64,000 nucleotides of DNA from Ramlibacter tataouinensis (GCF_027941915.1 NZ_CP116009.1:2604001-2668000); one strand, 5' to 3'; positions 26,659 through 37,927 are shown, counted from the first letter of the stretch. Numbers and translations are program-made. The notes: generated from the sequence alone by a model not told the origin.

Positions 26659-27816
26659 ATGAACCGTTTTGCCAAGGCGCTGGCCGCGCCGTTGCTCGCC
26701 CTGCTTTGCTTGGCCGCCGCCGCCCAGGCGCCGCAGCCTCCCGAAATCGCCGCCCGCAGCTACCTGCTGCTGGACGTCAGCGCCAACCAGGTGCTGGCCG
26801 GCCGCGACATCGACACCCCGGTCGAGCCCGCTTCCCTGACCAAGCTGATGACCGCCTACCTCGTCTTCGATGCGCTGCGCGCGAAGAAGATCGGCCTGCA
26901 GCAGACCCTGCCCGTGAGCGTGCGCGCGTGGAAGATGCCCGGCTCGCGGATGTTCATCGACCCCAGCATGCAGGTGCCGGTGGAGGACCTGATCAAGGGC
27001 ATGATCGTGCAGTCGGGCAACGACGCCACGGTGGCACTGGCCGAAGGCGTCGGCGGCAGCGTCGAGCGCTTCGTCGAGCTGATGAACGACCAGGCCAAGG
27101 CCCTGGGCATGAACAACACCGGCTACAAGAATGCCGAAGGCCTGACCGCGCCGGGCCACACGACCACCGCGCGCGACCTGAGCATCCTGGCCACCCGGCT
27201 GCTGCAGGACTTCCCCGAGTACACCCACTACTACGCGATCAAGAAGTACCGCTTCCAGGGCACGCCGACGGCCAACGACACCAACCGGAACATGCTGCTG
27301 TTCCGCGACCCCACGGTCGACGGCCTCAAGACCGGCCACACCGACGCCGCCGGCTACTGCCTGGTCGCCACCGCGCGACGCGACTTCCCCAACCTGCAGG
27401 GCCGCCGGCTGCTGTCGATCGTGCTGGGCACGACCAGCGAGAACGTGCGGGCCAACGAGTCGCAAAAGCTCCTGAACTGGGGCTTCACCGCCTGGGAAGG
27501 CATCAAGCTGTTCGACGCCAACCAGCCGGTGGTCACCCCCGAGGTCTGGAAGGGCACCGCCAACACGGTCAAGCTCGGCCGCCACCAGCCGCTGGTGGTG
27601 GCCGTACCGGCGGGCACCGCCGCCCAGCTCAAGACCGCCGTGGCCCGGCCCGACCCGCTGGTGGCGCCCTTCACCAAAGGCCAGCAGGTGGCCACGCTGA
27701 AGGTGCTGGCCGGCGACAAGCCGGTGGCTGAGGTGCCGCTTGTGGCGCTGGAGGCGGTCGGCGAGGCCGGCGTGCTCGGCCGCGCCTGGGACGCCATCCG
27801 CCTGTGGATCCGGTGA
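26659..27816 (+). CDS. dacC: D-alanyl-D-alanine carboxypeptidase (PBP5/6 family)
   Basis: This 385-residue protein has a signal peptide (MNRFAKALAAPLLALLCLAAAAQA) and the three active-site motifs of penicillin-binding proteins: SLTK (about residue 60), SGN (about 119) and KTG (about 219). A C-terminal domain ends in an amphipathic tail, AGVLGRAWDAIRLWIR, that would anchor it to the inner-membrane outer face. It removes the terminal D-Ala from peptidoglycan pentapeptides. AAGGAG lies upstream of the ATG at 26659. The dacA/dacC naming is by family; paralogues are common and I cannot tell them apart. Confidence 0.93.
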   Translation: MNRFAKALAAPLLALLCLAAAAQAPQPPEIAARSYLLLDVSANQVLAGRDIDTPVEPASLTKLMTAYLVFDALRAKKIGLQQTLPVSVRAWKMPGSRMFIDPSMQVPVEDLIKGMIVQSGNDATVALAEGVGGSVERFVELMNDQAKALGMNNTGYKNAEGLTAPGHTTTARDLSILATRLLQDFPEYTHYYAIKKYRFQGTPTANDTNRNMLLFRDPTVDGLKTGHTDAAGYCLVATARRDFPNLQGRRLLSIVLGTTSENVRANESQKLLNWGFTAWEGIKLFDANQPVVTPEVWKGTANTVKLGRHQPLVVAVPAGTAAQLKTAVARPDPLVAPFTKGQQVATLKVLAGDKPVAEVPLVALEAVGEAGVLGRAWDAIRLWIR

Positions 27817-27835
27817 GCGGACGGCCCCCGCGCCC

Positions 27836-27864
27836 TTGAGGGCAAACCCGCATCCGGCTATACT
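27836..27864 (+). promoter_or_regulatory. Strong sigma-70 promoter of the str operon
   Basis: TTGAGG (27836-27841) and TATACT (27859-27864) are exactly 17 nt apart, matching the consensus at 9 of 12 positions. The start is near 27871, giving a leader of about 74 nt before the rpsL ATG. It lies directly after the DD-carboxypeptidase stop. Confidence 0.85.
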
Positions 27865-27944
27865 GGCGGGCTTTCCCGCAATTGGGGCGGGGAAGCCGTG
27901 CGCGCCACCGGGTGCGCCATTTCACGCTTAGGGACCCTTTTTCA

Positions 27945-28322
27945 ATGCCAACCATCAACCAACTCGTGCGCCAGGGGCGGGAGGTCGAGAAGACCAACTC
28001 CAAGTCCCCCGCGATGCAGAACAGCCCCCAGCGCCGTGGCGTGTGCACCCGCGTGTACACCACGACGCCCAAGAAGCCGAACTCGGCCCTGCGCAAGGTC
28101 GCCAAGGTGCGCCTGACCAACGGCTTCGAGGTCATTTCGTACATCGGCGGCGAAGGCCACAACCTGCAGGAGCACTCGGTGGTGCTCGTGCGCGGCGGCC
28201 GCGTCAAGGACCTACCGGGCGTGCGCTACCACATCGTGCGCGGCTCGCTCGACCTGCAGGGGGTCAAGGACCGCAAGCAGTCCCGCTCCAAGTACGGCGC
28301 CAAGCGCCCGAAGAAGGCGTAA
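27945..28322 (+). CDS. rpsL: 30S ribosomal protein S12
   Basis: This 125-residue protein opens [16 protein letters not shown] and shows the S12 core [18 protein letters not shown] and [17 protein letters not shown], ending [11 protein letters not shown]. The residues tied to streptomycin resistance (Lys in TPKKPN and Lys in VKDLPG) are the usual sensitive type. S12 sits at the decoding centre and checks codon-anticodon pairing. It is the first gene of rpsL-rpsG-fusA-tuf-rpsJ. No long leader structure for autoregulation is obvious; E. coli regulates this operon through S7 at rpsG. Confidence 0.99.
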   Translation: MPTINQLVRQGREVEKTNSKSPAMQNSPQRRGVCTRVYTTTPKKPNSALRKVAKVRLTNGFEVISYIGGEGHNLQEHSVVLVRGGRVKDLPGVRYHIVRGSLDLQGVKDRKQSRSKYGAKRPKKA

Positions 28323-28463
28323 CAGGTTTTTCGTTTGTCGGTGCTTCGACCGCTCGGCAGGCGAATCGAAGCGTAGTGACCCGCTGTCGGGTCGAGTAAG
28401 CGGGAGGCCGATTGGCTCCCTGGGCCCTCCGAGGGCCGGCTGAAGCAAATCAAGAGGTGAAAA

Positions 28464-28937
28464 ATGCCACGTCGTCGCGAAGTCCCCAAGCGTGAAATCC
28501 TGCCGGATCCCAAGTACGGCAATGTCGAGCTCGCCAAGTTCATGAACGTCATCATGCAAGGCGGCAAGAAGGCGGTCGCCGAGCGCATCGTGTATGGCGC
28601 GCTCGAGCAGATCGAGAAGAAGAACCCCGGCCGCGACCCGGTCGAGGCCTTCACCATGGCGATCAACAACATCAAGCCCATGGTGGAAGTGAAGTCGCGC
28701 CGTGTCGGTGGCGCCAACTACCAGGTCCCGGTGGAAGTGCGCCCGGTGCGCCGGCTGGCGCTGTCGATGCGCTGGCTCAAGGAGGCCGCCAAGAAGCGCG
28801 GCGAGAAGTCCATGGCCCTGCGCCTGGCCAACGAACTGATGGAAGCCACCGAAGGCCGTGGCGGTGCCATGAAGAAGCGGGACGAAGTGCACCGCATGGC
28901 CGAGGCCAACAAGGCCTTCAGCCACTTCCGCTTCTAA
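28464..28937 (+). CDS. rpsG: 30S ribosomal protein S7
   Basis: This 157-residue protein opens [20 protein letters not shown] and ends AFSHFRF. S7 binds the 3' domain of 16S rRNA, nucleates 30S head assembly and contacts tRNA at the exit site. A 141-nt gap separates it from rpsL, larger than the other gaps here. In E. coli S7 represses its own operon by binding the rpsL-rpsG gap; the hairpin potential here (CGAAGCG...CGCTG...GAGTAAGCGGGAG) fits such control but was not modelled. AAGAGGTGAAAA lies before the ATG. Confidence 0.99.
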   Translation: MPRRREVPKREILPDPKYGNVELAKFMNVIMQGGKKAVAERIVYGALEQIEKKNPGRDPVEAFTMAINNIKPMVEVKSRRVGGANYQVPVEVRPVRRLALSMRWLKEAAKKRGEKSMALRLANELMEATEGRGGAMKKRDEVHRMAEANKAFSHFRF

Positions 28938-29001
28938 TCACCGTCCCCATCCAGGATCGGGCCCGCCGCGAGCGGGCCTGTCCCGTTAACGAAAGCACAT
29001 C

Positions 29002-31104
29002 ATGGCCCGCAAAACGCCTATCGAGCGGTACCGCAACATCGGTATCTCGGCGCACATCGACGCCGGCAAGACCACGACGTCCGAGCGCATTCTTTTCTAC
29101 ACCGGCGTGACCCACAAGCTGGGCGAGGTGCACGACGGTGCCGCCACCACCGACTGGATGGAGCAGGAGCAGGAGCGCGGCATCACGATCACGTCCTCCG
29201 CCGTGACCTGCTTCTGGAAGGGCATGGACCTGAGCCGTCCGGAGCACCGCATCAACATCATCGACACCCCGGGCCACGTGGACTTCACCATCGAGGTGGA
29301 GCGTTCCATGCGCGTGCTCGACGGCGCCGTGATGGTGTACTGCGCCGTGGGCGGCGTGCAGCCGCAGTCCGAGACGGTCTGGCGCCAGGCCAACAAGCAC
29401 AAGGTGCCGCGCCTGGCCTTCGTCAACAAGATGGACCGCACCGGCGCCAACTTCTTCAAGGTGCACGACCAGATGCGCCTGCGCCTGAAGGCCAACCCCG
29501 TGCCGGTGGTGGTGCCGATCGGCGCCGAGGACGGCTTCGAGGGCGTGGTCGACCTGATCAAGATGAAGGCCATCTACTGGGACGACGCATCCCAGGGCAT
29601 GAAGTTCGAGTACCGCGACATTCCGGCCAACCTGGTCGACACCTGCAACGAGTGGCGCGAGAAGATGGTCGAGGCGGCCGCCGAAGCCAGCGAAGAGCTG
29701 ATGAACAAGTACCTCGAGGAGGGCTCCCTCTCCGAGGCGGAGATCATCGCCGGCCTGCGCCAGCGCACCATCGCGACCGAGATCCAGCCCATGCTGTGCG
29801 GCACCGCGTTCAAGAACAAGGGCGTGCAGCGCATGCTGGACGCCGTGCTGGACTTCCTGCCCGCGCCGACGGACATCCCGGACGTCAAGGGCACCGACGA
29901 CGACGAGAAGCCCGTCACCCGCAAGGCCGACGACAACGAGAAGTTCTCGGCGCTGGCCTTCAAGCTGATGACCGACCCCTTCGTCGGCCAGCTGACCTTC
30001 GTGCGCGTCTACTCCGGCGTGCTGAGCAAGGGCGACACCGTCTTCAACTCGGTCAAGGGCAAGAAGGAGCGCATCGGCCGGATCGTGCAGATGCACGCCA
30101 ACGAGCGCCAGGAAGTCGACGAGATCCGCGCCGGCGACATCGCCGCGTGCGTGGGCCTGAAGGACGTCACCACCGGTGAGACCCTGTGCGACCCGGCCTC
30201 GCCCATCGTGCTGGAGCGCATGGTGTTCCCCGAGCCCGTGATCCGCCAGGCCGTGGAGCCCAAGAGCAAGTCCGACCAGGAGAAGATGGGCATCGCGCTG
30301 CAGCGCCTGGCCTCGGAAGACCCCTCGTTCCGCGTGAACACCGACGAGGAATCCGGCCAGACCATCATCGCCGGCATGGGCGAGCTGCACCTGGAAATCA
30401 TCGTCGACCGCATGAAGCGCGAGTTCGGCGTCGAGGCCAACGTCGGCAAGCCGCAGGTGGCCTACCGCGAGACCATCCGCAAGCAGGTCACCGAGGTCGA
30501 GGGCAAGTTCGTGCGCCAGTCGGGCGGCAAGGGCCAGTATGGCCACGTCGTCTTCACGGTCGAGCCGAACGAGGCCGGCAAGGGTTTCGAGTTCGTCGAC
30601 GCCATCAAGGGCGGCGTGGTGCCGCGCGAGTACATCCCGGCGGTGCAGAAGGGCGTCGAAGAGGCCCTGAACACCGGCGTGCTGGCCGGCTACCCCGTGG
30701 TGGACGTGAAGGTCACGCTGACCTTCGGCTCGTACCACGACGTCGACTCGTCCGAGCAGGCGTTCAAGATGGCCGCCATCTTCGGCTTCAAGGATGGCGC
30801 CCGGAAGGCCAACCCCGTCATCCTCGAGCCCATGATGGCAGTGGAAGTCGAGACGCCCGAGGAGTACGCCGGCAACGTGATGGGCGACCTGTCGTCCCGC
30901 CGCGGCATGGTGCAGGGCATGGACGACATGGTCGGCGGCGGCAAGGCCATCAAGGCCGAGGTCCCGCTGTCCGAGATGTTCGGCTACTCGACCACCCTGC
31001 GCTCGATGTCGCAGGGCCGCGCGACGTACACCATGGAGTTCAAGCAGTACAGCGAGGCCCCGAAGAACGTCGCCGAGGCGATCATCGCGGCGCGCGCCAA
31101 GTAA
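29002..31104 (+). CDS. fusA: Elongation factor G
   Basis: This 700-residue translational GTPase has the G1 loop [17 protein letters not shown] (switch I), the [10 protein letters not shown]3 motif near residue 90, NKMD G4 near 144, and the later domains III-V including [15 protein letters not shown]. The length is normal for EF-G. It drives translocation of tRNA and mRNA after peptide bond formation, and helps recycling with RRF. It is 64 nt downstream of rpsG and carries its own AACGAAAGCACATC stretch before the ATG. It is also the target of fusidic acid. Confidence 0.99.
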   Translation: MARKTPIERYRNIGISAHIDAGKTTTSERILFYTGVTHKLGEVHDGAATTDWMEQEQERGITITSSAVTCFWKGMDLSRPEHRINIIDTPGHVDFTIEVERSMRVLDGAVMVYCAVGGVQPQSETVWRQANKHKVPRLAFVNKMDRTGANFFKVHDQMRLRLKANPVPVVVPIGAEDGFEGVVDLIKMKAIYWDDASQGMKFEYRDIPANLVDTCNEWREKMVEAAAEASEELMNKYLEEGSLSEAEIIAGLRQRTIATEIQPMLCGTAFKNKGVQRMLDAVLDFLPAPTDIPDVKGTDDDEKPVTRKADDNEKFSALAFKLMTDPFVGQLTFVRVYSGVLSKGDTVFNSVKGKKERIGRIVQMHANERQEVDEIRAGDIAACVGLKDVTTGETLCDPASPIVLERMVFPEPVIRQAVEPKSKSDQEKMGIALQRLASEDPSFRVNTDEESGQTIIAGMGELHLEIIVDRMKREFGVEANVGKPQVAYRETIRKQVTEVEGKFVRQSGGKGQYGHVVFTVEPNEAGKGFEFVDAIKGGVVPREYIPAVQKGVEEALNTGVLAGYPVVDVKVTLTFGSYHDVDSSEQAFKMAAIFGFKDGARKANPVILEPMMAVEVETPEEYAGNVMGDLSSRRGMVQGMDDMVGGGKAIKAEVPLSEMFGYSTTLRSMSQGRATYTMEFKQYSEAPKNVAEAIIAARAK

Positions 31105-31232
31105 GTTCGAGACGGCCGCTTCGGCGGCCCGTCTGCGACCACGCCCCCCTCGCTGCCCGTGGCGAGGGAGCCAGGAGCGTGGTGCAGACGTAAAACCCGA
31201 TCACGGGCATTGCTCTTTCTGGAGATTTTTCA

Positions 31233-32423
<1,191 letters not shown>

Positions 32424-32427
32424 TCAG

Positions 32428-32739
32428 ATGGCCCAGCAGAAAATCCGCATCCGCCTCAAGGCCTTCGATTACAAGCTGATCGACCAGTCCGCCGCCGAGA
32501 TCGTCGATACCGCCAAGCGCACCGGCGCCATCGTCAAGGGGCCGGTGCCGCTGCCGACGCGCATGAAGCGCTTCGACATCCTGCGCTCGCCGCACGTCAA
32601 CAAGTCGAGCCGCGACCAGTTCGAGATCCGCACCCACCAGCGTCTGATGGACATCGTCGACCCGACCGACAAGACGGTGGACGCGCTGATGAAGCTCGAC
32701 CTGCCGGCCGGCGTGGACGTGGAGATCAAGCTGCAGTAA
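32428..32739 (+). CDS. rpsJ: 30S ribosomal protein S10
   Basis: This 103-residue protein opens [19 protein letters not shown] and ends [10 protein letters not shown]10 binds the 3' domain of 16S rRNA and, as NusE, joins the NusB-boxA antitermination complex. It begins only 4 nt after the tuf stop, so it belongs to the str transcript rather than starting the S10 operon as in E. coli. A promoter and a hairpin with a U-tract follow in the 184-nt gap before rplC. Confidence 0.99.
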   Translation: MAQQKIRIRLKAFDYKLIDQSAAEIVDTAKRTGAIVKGPVPLPTRMKRFDILRSPHVNKSSRDQFEIRTHQRLMDIVDPTDKTVDALMKLDLPAGVDVEIKLQ

Positions 32740-32770
32740 GCGCAGCCGCAAGGCAAGTCAGTGCCCGCTC

Positions 32771-32800
32771 TTGGCAGGCTTGCCGGGGTCCGGCTATAAT
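32771..32800 (+). promoter_or_regulatory. Internal promoter between rpsJ and rplC
   Basis: TTGGCA (32771-32776) and a perfect TATAAT (32795-32800) are 18 nt apart. The predicted start (about 32807) falls at the foot of the hairpin at 32806-32829, leaving a leader of about 117 nt before the rplC ATG. It would drive the ten ribosomal protein genes from rplC to rpsQ. Confidence 0.8.
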
Positions 32801-32805
32801 TTCGG

Positions 32806-32835
32806 GCTCCGCGCCGACAGGTGCGGAGCTTTTTT
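32806..32835 (+). terminator. Hairpin with U-tract between rpsJ and rplC (terminator or 5' leader hairpin)
   Basis: The 7-bp stem GCTCCGC/GCGGAGC (32806-32829) is followed by TTTTTT. For transcripts arriving from tuf-rpsJ it looks like an intrinsic terminator. For RNA starting at the promoter just upstream it would be the very 5' end, possibly a stabilising or attenuating hairpin. Confidence 0.7.
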
Positions 32836-32923
32836 CAACCTTCTTGTGCCGTTCTCCTGCGGGAGGGCGTCCAACGCAGAAGCCAATTGCAGCGGCTGCG
32901 GCGCAAGTTCAGGAGCTAACAAC

Positions 32924-33607
32924 ATGAGTCAAAGCAACTCCCTCGGGTTGCTGGGCCGCAAGGTGGGCATGATGCGCCTGTTCACCGATGACGGGGATGC
33001 CATTCCTGTCACGGTGCTCGACGTGTCGGGCAACCGCGTGACCCAGGTCAAGACCCAGGAAACCGACGGCTACGCGGCCTTGCAGGTCACGTTCGGCAAG
33101 CGTCGTCCCTCGCGCGTGTCCAAGCCGCTGGCCGGCCACCTGGCCAAGGCGGGCGTCGAGGCGGGCGAGATCATCCAGGAATTCCGCGTGACGGCCGAGG
33201 CCGCCGGCAAGTACGCCGCAGGCGCCACCGTGCCGGTGGCCGACGTGTTCGCCGTGGGCCAGCAGGTCGACGTGCAGGGCACCTCGATCGGCAAGGGCTA
33301 CGCCGGCACCATCAAGCGCCACAACTTCGCCTCGCAGCGCGCCTCGCACGGCAACAGCCGCTCGCACAACGTCCCGGGCTCGATCTCCATGGCCCAGGAC
33401 CCGGGCCGCGTGTTCCCGGGCAAGAAGATGACCGGCCACATGGGCGACGAGACCGTCACCACCCAGAACCTCGACGTCATCCGCATCGACGAAGCGCGCC
33501 AGCTGCTGCTGGTCAAGGGCGCCGTGCCCGGCGCCAAGGGCGGCTTCGTCACGGTGCGCCCGGCCGTCAAGGCCAAGGCCGCCGCCGCCGAGAAGGGAGC
33601 GAAGTAA
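32924..33607 (+). CDS. rplC: 50S ribosomal protein L3
   Basis: This 227-residue protein opens [34 protein letters not shown] and has the long central extension [53 protein letters not shown] that reaches the peptidyl-transferase centre. L3 is one of the first proteins on 23S rRNA. The frame is open further upstream, but the ATG at 32924 matches the family start and has TTCAGGAGCTAACAAC before it. The stop (33605-33607) is followed directly by the rplD ATG. Confidence 0.99.
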   Translation: MSQSNSLGLLGRKVGMMRLFTDDGDAIPVTVLDVSGNRVTQVKTQETDGYAALQVTFGKRRPSRVSKPLAGHLAKAGVEAGEIIQEFRVTAEAAGKYAAGATVPVADVFAVGQQVDVQGTSIGKGYAGTIKRHNFASQRASHGNSRSHNVPGSISMAQDPGRVFPGKKMTGHMGDETVTTQNLDVIRIDEARQLLLVKGAVPGAKGGFVTVRPAVKAKAAAAEKGAK

Positions 33608-34228
33608 ATGCAGCTCGAACTCCTGAACGAGCAGGGCCAGGCCGCGTCCAAGGTGGACGCGCCCGAGACCGTGTTCGGCCGTGAATACAACGAGGACCTG
33701 GTTCACCAGATCGTCGTCGCCTACCAGGCCAACGCCCGCCAGGGCACCCGGGCCCAGAAGGACCGCCAGCAGGTCAAGCACTCGACCAAGAAGCCGTTCA
33801 AGCAGAAGGGCACGGGCCGGGCCCGCGCCGGCATGACCTCCTCGCCGCTGTGGCGCGGGGGCGGCCGCATCTTCCCGAACAGCCCGGAAGAGAACTTCAC
33901 CCAGAAGATCAACAAGAAGATGTACCGCGCCGGCATGGCGTCCATCTTCTCCCAGCTGGCCCGCGAAGGGCGCCTGGCCGTGGTCGACTCGCTCAAGGTC
34001 GATTCGCCCAAGACCAAGCAGCTGGCGGCCCGCTTCAAGGCCATGAACCTCGAGTCGGTCCTGGTGATCGCCGAAGAGGTCGACGAGAACCTGTATCTCG
34101 CTTCCCGCAACCTGGCCAACGTGCTCGTCGTCGAGCCGCGTTACGCCGATCCGCTGTCGCTGGTGCACTTCAAGAAGGTGCTGCTCACCAAGGGCGCCCT
34201 CGACCAGCTCAAGGAGATGTTCGCATGA
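33608..34228 (+). CDS. rplD: 50S ribosomal protein L4
   Basis: This 206-residue protein opens [34 protein letters not shown] and has the exit-tunnel loop around [28 protein letters not shown]4 binds 23S rRNA domain I. In E. coli it also represses the S10 operon by attenuation and by blocking translation of the leader. It begins on the base after the rplC stop and overlaps rplW by 4 nt (ATGA), so the three are tightly coupled. Confidence 0.99.
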   Translation: MQLELLNEQGQAASKVDAPETVFGREYNEDLVHQIVVAYQANARQGTRAQKDRQQVKHSTKKPFKQKGTGRARAGMTSSPLWRGGGRIFPNSPEENFTQKINKKMYRAGMASIFSQLAREGRLAVVDSLKVDSPKTKQLAARFKAMNLESVLVIAEEVDENLYLASRNLANVLVVEPRYADPLSLVHFKKVLLTKGALDQLKEMFA

Positions 34229-34560
34229 GCCGTGTGAACCCCACTCCCGCCGAACGCAAGTTCGACGAAGGCCGCCTGATGCAGGTGCTGGTCGCACCGA
34301 TCGTCTCCGAGAAGGCGACGCAGGTGGCAGACAAGACCAATGCCGTCACCTTCAAGGTGCTGCAGGACGCCACCAAGCCCGAGATCAAGGCTGCCGTGGA
34401 ACTGATGTTCAAGGTCGAGGTCACCGGCGTGTCGGTGGTCAACACCAAGGGCAAGACCAAGCGCTTTGGCCGCTCGGTGGGTCGCCGCGACAACGTGCGC
34501 AAGGCCTACGTGACGCTCAAGGAAGGCCAGGAGCTCAACCTCTCCGGGGAGGCCGCGTAA
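34225..34560 (+). CDS. rplW: 50S ribosomal protein L23
   Basis: This 111-residue protein includes [32 protein letters not shown] and [22 protein letters not shown]23 lines the rim of the exit tunnel and is the docking site for trigger factor and SRP. The N-terminal extension [13 protein letters not shown] is longer than in E. coli (100 residues). The ATG at 34225 is fixed by the overlap with the rplD stop (TGA at 34226-34228) and an AAGGAGATG ribosome-binding site at 34211. Confidence 0.98.
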   Translation: MSRVNPTPAERKFDEGRLMQVLVAPIVSEKATQVADKTNAVTFKVLQDATKPEIKAAVELMFKVEVTGVSVVNTKGKTKRFGRSVGRRDNVRKAYVTLKEGQELNLSGEAA

Positions 34561-34563
34561 ATC

Positions 34564-35388
34564 ATGGCAGTCGTGAAGATGAAACCGACCTCGCCCGGCC
34601 AGCGCGCCGTGGTCAAGGTCACGCGGGACCACCTGTACAAGGGTGAGCCTTACTCGCCTCTGCTCGAAAAGCAGTTCCAGAAGGCCGGCCGCAACAACAA
34701 CGGCCACATCACCATCCGGCATCGCGGCGGCGGCAACAAGCACCACTACCGCGTCGTGGATTTCCGCCGCGAGAAGGACGGCATCCCGGCCAAGGTGGAG
34801 CGCATCGAGTACGACCCGAACCGCACGGCGCACATCGCCCTGGTGTGCTACGCCGATGGCGAGCGCCGCTACATCATCGCTCCGCGCGGGCTGGAAGTCG
34901 GCGCGCAGCTGGTGTCCGGCTCCGAAGCCCCGATCCGCGCCGGCAACACCCTGCCGATCCGCAACATCCCGGTGGGCTCGACCATCCACTGCATCGAGCT
35001 GCAGCCCGGCAAGGGCGCGCAGATCGCGCGGTCGGCCGGCACTTCGGCGACGCTGCTGGCCCGTGAGGGCGTCTACGCGCAGGTGCGCATGCGCTCCGGC
35101 GAAGTGCGCCGCGTGCACATCGAGTGCCGCGCCACGATCGGCGAGGTGGCCAACGAAGAGCACAGCCTGCGCCAGCTCGGCAAGGCCGGCGCCAAGCGCC
35201 ACATGGGCATCCGCCCGACGGTGCGCGGCGTCGCGATGAACCCGATCGACCACCCGCACGGCGGCGGCGAGGGCCGCACCGGCACCGGCATGCCGCCGGT
35301 CGATCCGTGGGGCAACCTGACCAAGGGCTACCGCACGCGTAATAACAAGCGTACGCAGACGTTCATCGTCTCGCGCCGCAAGAAGTAA
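34564..35388 (+). CDS. rplB: 50S ribosomal protein L2
   Basis: This 274-residue protein opens [33 protein letters not shown] and has [28 protein letters not shown] and the C-terminal [29 protein letters not shown] loop with its conserved His, important for peptidyl-transferase activity. L2 is a core 23S-binding protein near the subunit interface. It follows rplW by 3 nt. Confidence 0.99.
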   Translation: MAVVKMKPTSPGQRAVVKVTRDHLYKGEPYSPLLEKQFQKAGRNNNGHITIRHRGGGNKHHYRVVDFRREKDGIPAKVERIEYDPNRTAHIALVCYADGERRYIIAPRGLEVGAQLVSGSEAPIRAGNTLPIRNIPVGSTIHCIELQPGKGAQIARSAGTSATLLAREGVYAQVRMRSGEVRRVHIECRATIGEVANEEHSLRQLGKAGAKRHMGIRPTVRGVAMNPIDHPHGGGEGRTGTGMPPVDPWGNLTKGYRTRNNKRTQTFIVSRRKK

Positions 35389-35400
35389 GGGGTCGCACAA

Positions 35401-35679
35401 ATGACGCGTTCTCTCAAGAAGGGTCCGTTTGTGGACCACCACCTGGTGGCCAAGGCCGACAAGGCCGTGACCAACAAGGACAAGAAGCCGATCAAGACCT
35501 GGTCGCGCCGCTCGATGATCCTGCCCGAGTTCATCGGGCTGACCATCGCCGTGCACAACGGCAAGCAGCACGTGCCGGTCTACATCACCGACCAGATGGT
35601 GGGCCACAAGCTGGGCGAATTCGCCCTGACGCGCACCTTCAAGGGTCACCCGGCGGACAAGAAAGTCCAGAAGAAGTAA
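35401..35679 (+). CDS. rpsS: 30S ribosomal protein S19
   Basis: This 92-residue protein opens [22 protein letters not shown] and has [40 protein letters not shown], the S19 core. S19 sits in the 30S head with S13 and contacts the A-site finger and the P-site tRNA region. It lies 12 nt after rplB, with AAGGGGTCGC before the ATG. Confidence 0.99.
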   Translation: MTRSLKKGPFVDHHLVAKADKAVTNKDKKPIKTWSRRSMILPEFIGLTIAVHNGKQHVPVYITDQMVGHKLGEFALTRTFKGHPADKKVQKK

Positions 35680-35691
35680 GGAGCAGACACC

Positions 35692-36021
35692 ATGGAAACC
35701 CGTGCAGTCCTCCGCGGCGTCCGCCTGTCCGTCGACAAGGGCCGGCTGGTGGCCGACCTGATCCGCGGCAAGAAGGTGGACCAGGCGCTGAACATCCTGG
35801 ACTTCACCCAGAAGAAGGCCGCCCTCGTGGTCAAGAAGGTGCTGGAGTCCGCCATCGCGAACGCCGAGCACAACGAAGGCGCCGACATCGACGAGCTGAA
35901 GGTCAAGACCATCTACGTCGAGCAGGGCGCCACGCTCAAGCGCTTCACGGCGCGCGCCAAGGGCCGCGGCAACCGCATCAGCAAGCCCACGTGCCACGTG
36001 TACGTGACGGTCGGCAACTGA
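35692..36021 (+). CDS. rplV: 50S ribosomal protein L22
   Basis: This 109-residue protein opens [34 protein letters not shown] and has the long beta-hairpin that lines the exit tunnel, with [21 protein letters not shown] at the C terminus. L22 contacts all six 23S domains and is a site of macrolide resistance changes; the loop here looks ordinary. A GGAGCAGACACC stretch precedes the ATG, 12 nt after rpsS. Confidence 0.99.
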   Translation: METRAVLRGVRLSVDKGRLVADLIRGKKVDQALNILDFTQKKAALVVKKVLESAIANAEHNEGADIDELKVKTIYVEQGATLKRFTARAKGRGNRISKPTCHVYVTVGN

Positions 36022-36035
36022 GGCAAGGCAAGAAT

Positions 36036-37049
36036 ATGGGACAGAAAATCCACCCGACCGGCTTCCGTCTTTCGGTCAGCCGCAACTGGGCCAGCCGCTG
36101 GTACGCCAACAACCGTGACTTCGCCGGCATGCTGGCCGAGGACATCAAGGTCCGCGAGTACCTCAAGAGCAAGCTGAAGAACGCCGCCGTCTCGCGCGTT
36201 CTGATCGAGCGCCCCGCCAAGAACGCCCGCATCACCATCTTCTCGGCCCGCCCGGGCGTGGTGATCGGCAAGAAGGGCGAGGACATCGAGGCGCTGAAGA
36301 AGGAACTGGCCACCCGCCTGGGCGTGCCGGTCGCCGTCAACATCGAGGAAGTGCGCAAGCCCGAAGTCGATGCCCAGCTGATCGCCGACTCGATTACCCA
36401 GCAGCTCGAAAAGCGCATCATGTTCCGCCGCGCCATGAAGCGCGCGATGCAGAACGCCATGCGCCTGGGCGCGCAGGGCATCAAGATCATGTCGGCGGGC
36501 CGCCTGAACGGCATCGAGATCGCGCGCACCGAGTGGTACCGCGAAGGCCGAGTGCCGCTGCATACGATGCGCGCCGACATCGACTACGGCTTCTCCGAAG
36601 CCAAGACCACCTACGGCGTCATCGGCGTCAAGGTGTGGGTCTACAAGGGCGACACGCTGGGCCGCAGCGACGCGCCGTCGCTGGACTCGACGCCCCGCCC
36701 CGAAGGCGAGGAGCGCCGTGGCCCGCGCGGCCCGCGCCGTGACGGCCGCGGCGGCCCCGGCGGCGATCGCCGTGGTCCCTCGCGCGGCCCGCGCGGCGGC
36801 GCCGGTGCTGGCTCGACCAGCGCCGCGCCCGCCGACGGCAGCGACAAGCCCCAAGAGGCAACTGGAGGCGCGGATGCGCCGAAACCCGCCGTTAAGCGCG
36901 TAGCCCGCAAGGTCGCCGCGCCGGCCGCCACCCCGGCCGACGGCAAGGAGAGTAAACATGCTGCAACCCGCTCGACGCAAGTACCGCAAAGAGCAGAAGG
37001 GCCGCAACACCGGCATCGCGACGCGTGGCAACAGCGTCGCCTTCGGTGA
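36036..37049 (+). CDS. rpsC: 30S ribosomal protein S3, frame running into rplP
   Basis: Residues 1-210 are ordinary S3: [18 protein letters not shown], the KH domain around [14 protein letters not shown], and the SAEGRLNG-type loop ([12 protein letters not shown]). A low-complexity Arg/Gly/Pro/Ala tail follows from about residue 218, as in other Comamonadaceae. Near 36950 the frame passes GAG AGT AAA CAT and continues 92 nt into rplP before stopping at 37049, giving 337 residues. A TAA sits at 36953-36955 just out of frame, and removing one AG of GAGAG would stop S3 there at about 305 residues. S3 has mRNA helicase activity at the 30S entry channel. Confidence 0.95.
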   Translation: MGQKIHPTGFRLSVSRNWASRWYANNRDFAGMLAEDIKVREYLKSKLKNAAVSRVLIERPAKNARITIFSARPGVVIGKKGEDIEALKKELATRLGVPVAVNIEEVRKPEVDAQLIADSITQQLEKRIMFRRAMKRAMQNAMRLGAQGIKIMSAGRLNGIEIARTEWYREGRVPLHTMRADIDYGFSEAKTTYGVIGVKVWVYKGDTLGRSDAPSLDSTPRPEGEERRGPRGPRRDGRGGPGGDRRGPSRGPRGGAGAGSTSAAPADGSDKPQEATGGADAPKPAVKRVARKVAAPAATPADGKESKHAATRSTQVPQRAEGPQHRHRDAWQQRRLR

Positions 37050-37374
37050 CTTCGGCCTCAAGTCCACCGACCGCGGCCGCCTGACGGCGCGCCAGATCGA
37101 GGCCGCGCGCCGCGCGATCTCCCGCCACGTCAAGCGCGGCGGCCGCATCTGGATCCGCGTCTTCCCGGACAAGCCGATTTCGCAGAAGCCGGCCGAAGTC
37201 CGCATGGGCAACGGCAAGGGCAACCCCGAGTTCTACGTGGCCGAGATCCAGCCGGGCAAGGTGCTGTACGAGATCGTGGGCGTGCCCGAGGAGCTGGCGC
37301 GCGAGGCGTTCCGCCTGGCGGCGGCCAAGCTGCCGCTGCGCACCACGTTCGTGTCGCGCATGATCGGCGCGTAA
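36958..37374 (+). CDS. rplP: 50S ribosomal protein L16
   Basis: This 138-residue protein opens [36 protein letters not shown] and has [48 protein letters not shown], the L16 core. L16 organises the A-site region of the 50S. AAGGAG at 36945-36950 lies 7 nt before the ATG and fits well. The long rpsC frame overlaps its first 92 nt in another phase. Confidence 0.99.
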   Translation: MLQPARRKYRKEQKGRNTGIATRGNSVAFGDFGLKSTDRGRLTARQIEAARRAISRHVKRGGRIWIRVFPDKPISQKPAEVRMGNGKGNPEFYVAEIQPGKVLYEIVGVPEELAREAFRLAAAKLPLRTTFVSRMIGA

Positions 37375-37384
37375 GGAGGAAAGC

Positions 37385-37588
37385 ATGAGCAAAGCATCCG
37401 ACCTGCGCCAGAAGGACGTGGCCGCCCTCGAGACCGAGGTCAAGGATCTGCAGCGGGCCCATTTCGGCCTGCGCATGCAGAAGGCCACCCAGCAACTGAA
37501 CAACACCGCTTCGCTGCGCGTCACGCGCCGCGACATCGCGCGCGCCAAGACCATCCTGGCCCAGAAGCGCGCCGAGACCGCCAAGTAA
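37385..37588 (+). CDS. rpmC: 50S ribosomal protein L29
   Basis: This 67-residue protein, [19 protein letters not shown]..., is the two-helix L29 that sits at the exit tunnel next to L23. GGAGGAAAGC precedes the ATG, 10 nt after rplP. Its length is normal. Confidence 0.98.
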   Translation: MSKASDLRQKDVAALETEVKDLQRAHFGLRMQKATQQLNNTASLRVTRRDIARAKTILAQKRAETAK

Positions 37589-37600
37589 GGAGTGACGGAC

Positions 37601-37870
37601 ATGACGGAAGCCAAGACTTCTCTGAAGCGCACCCTGGTTGGCAAGGTGGTGAGCGACAAGCGTGCCAAGACCGTGACGGTCCTGGTCGAGCGCCGCGTCA
37701 AGCACGAGCTCTACGGCAAGATCGTGGCCCGCTCGAGCAAGTACCACGCCCACGACGAAAAGGGCGAGTACCACGTGGGCGACCTGATCGAGATCACCGA
37801 GAGCCGGCCGATCTCCAAGACCAAGAACTGGGTGGCTACCCGCCTGGTGCAGAAGGCCGCGGCGGTCTAA
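37601..37870 (+). CDS. rpsQ: 30S ribosomal protein S17
   Basis: This 89-residue protein includes [48 protein letters not shown] and [20 protein letters not shown], the S17 core. It is an early 30S assembly protein. The ATG at 37601 is chosen because AAGGAG (37587-37592) is correctly spaced; a GTG at 37592 is also in frame but lies on that site. It is the last gene of the cluster here; rplN (L14), which normally follows, is not present. Confidence 0.98.
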   Translation: MTEAKTSLKRTLVGKVVSDKRAKTVTVLVERRVKHELYGKIVARSSKYHAHDEKGEYHVGDLIEITESRPISKTKNWVATRLVQKAAAV

Positions 37871-37895
37871 ACCCCCTCGCCTTCCCGCGACTTCG

Positions 37896-37927
37896 AAACG
37901 GCCCACAATGTGGGCCGTTTTCTTTTT
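37896..37927 (+). terminator. Intrinsic terminator after rpsQ
   Basis: The 10-bp stem AAACGGCCCA/TGGGCCGTTT (37896-37920, loop CAATG) is followed by TTTTCTTTTTT-like sequence. It closes the rplC-rpsQ transcript. Confidence 0.92.

Noticed and set aside
31105..31232. The gap between fusA and tuf as a terminator or RNA gene
   Set aside because: A UUCG-loop hairpin (31111-31133) is present but no U-tract follows, and the gap does not fold as a tRNA.
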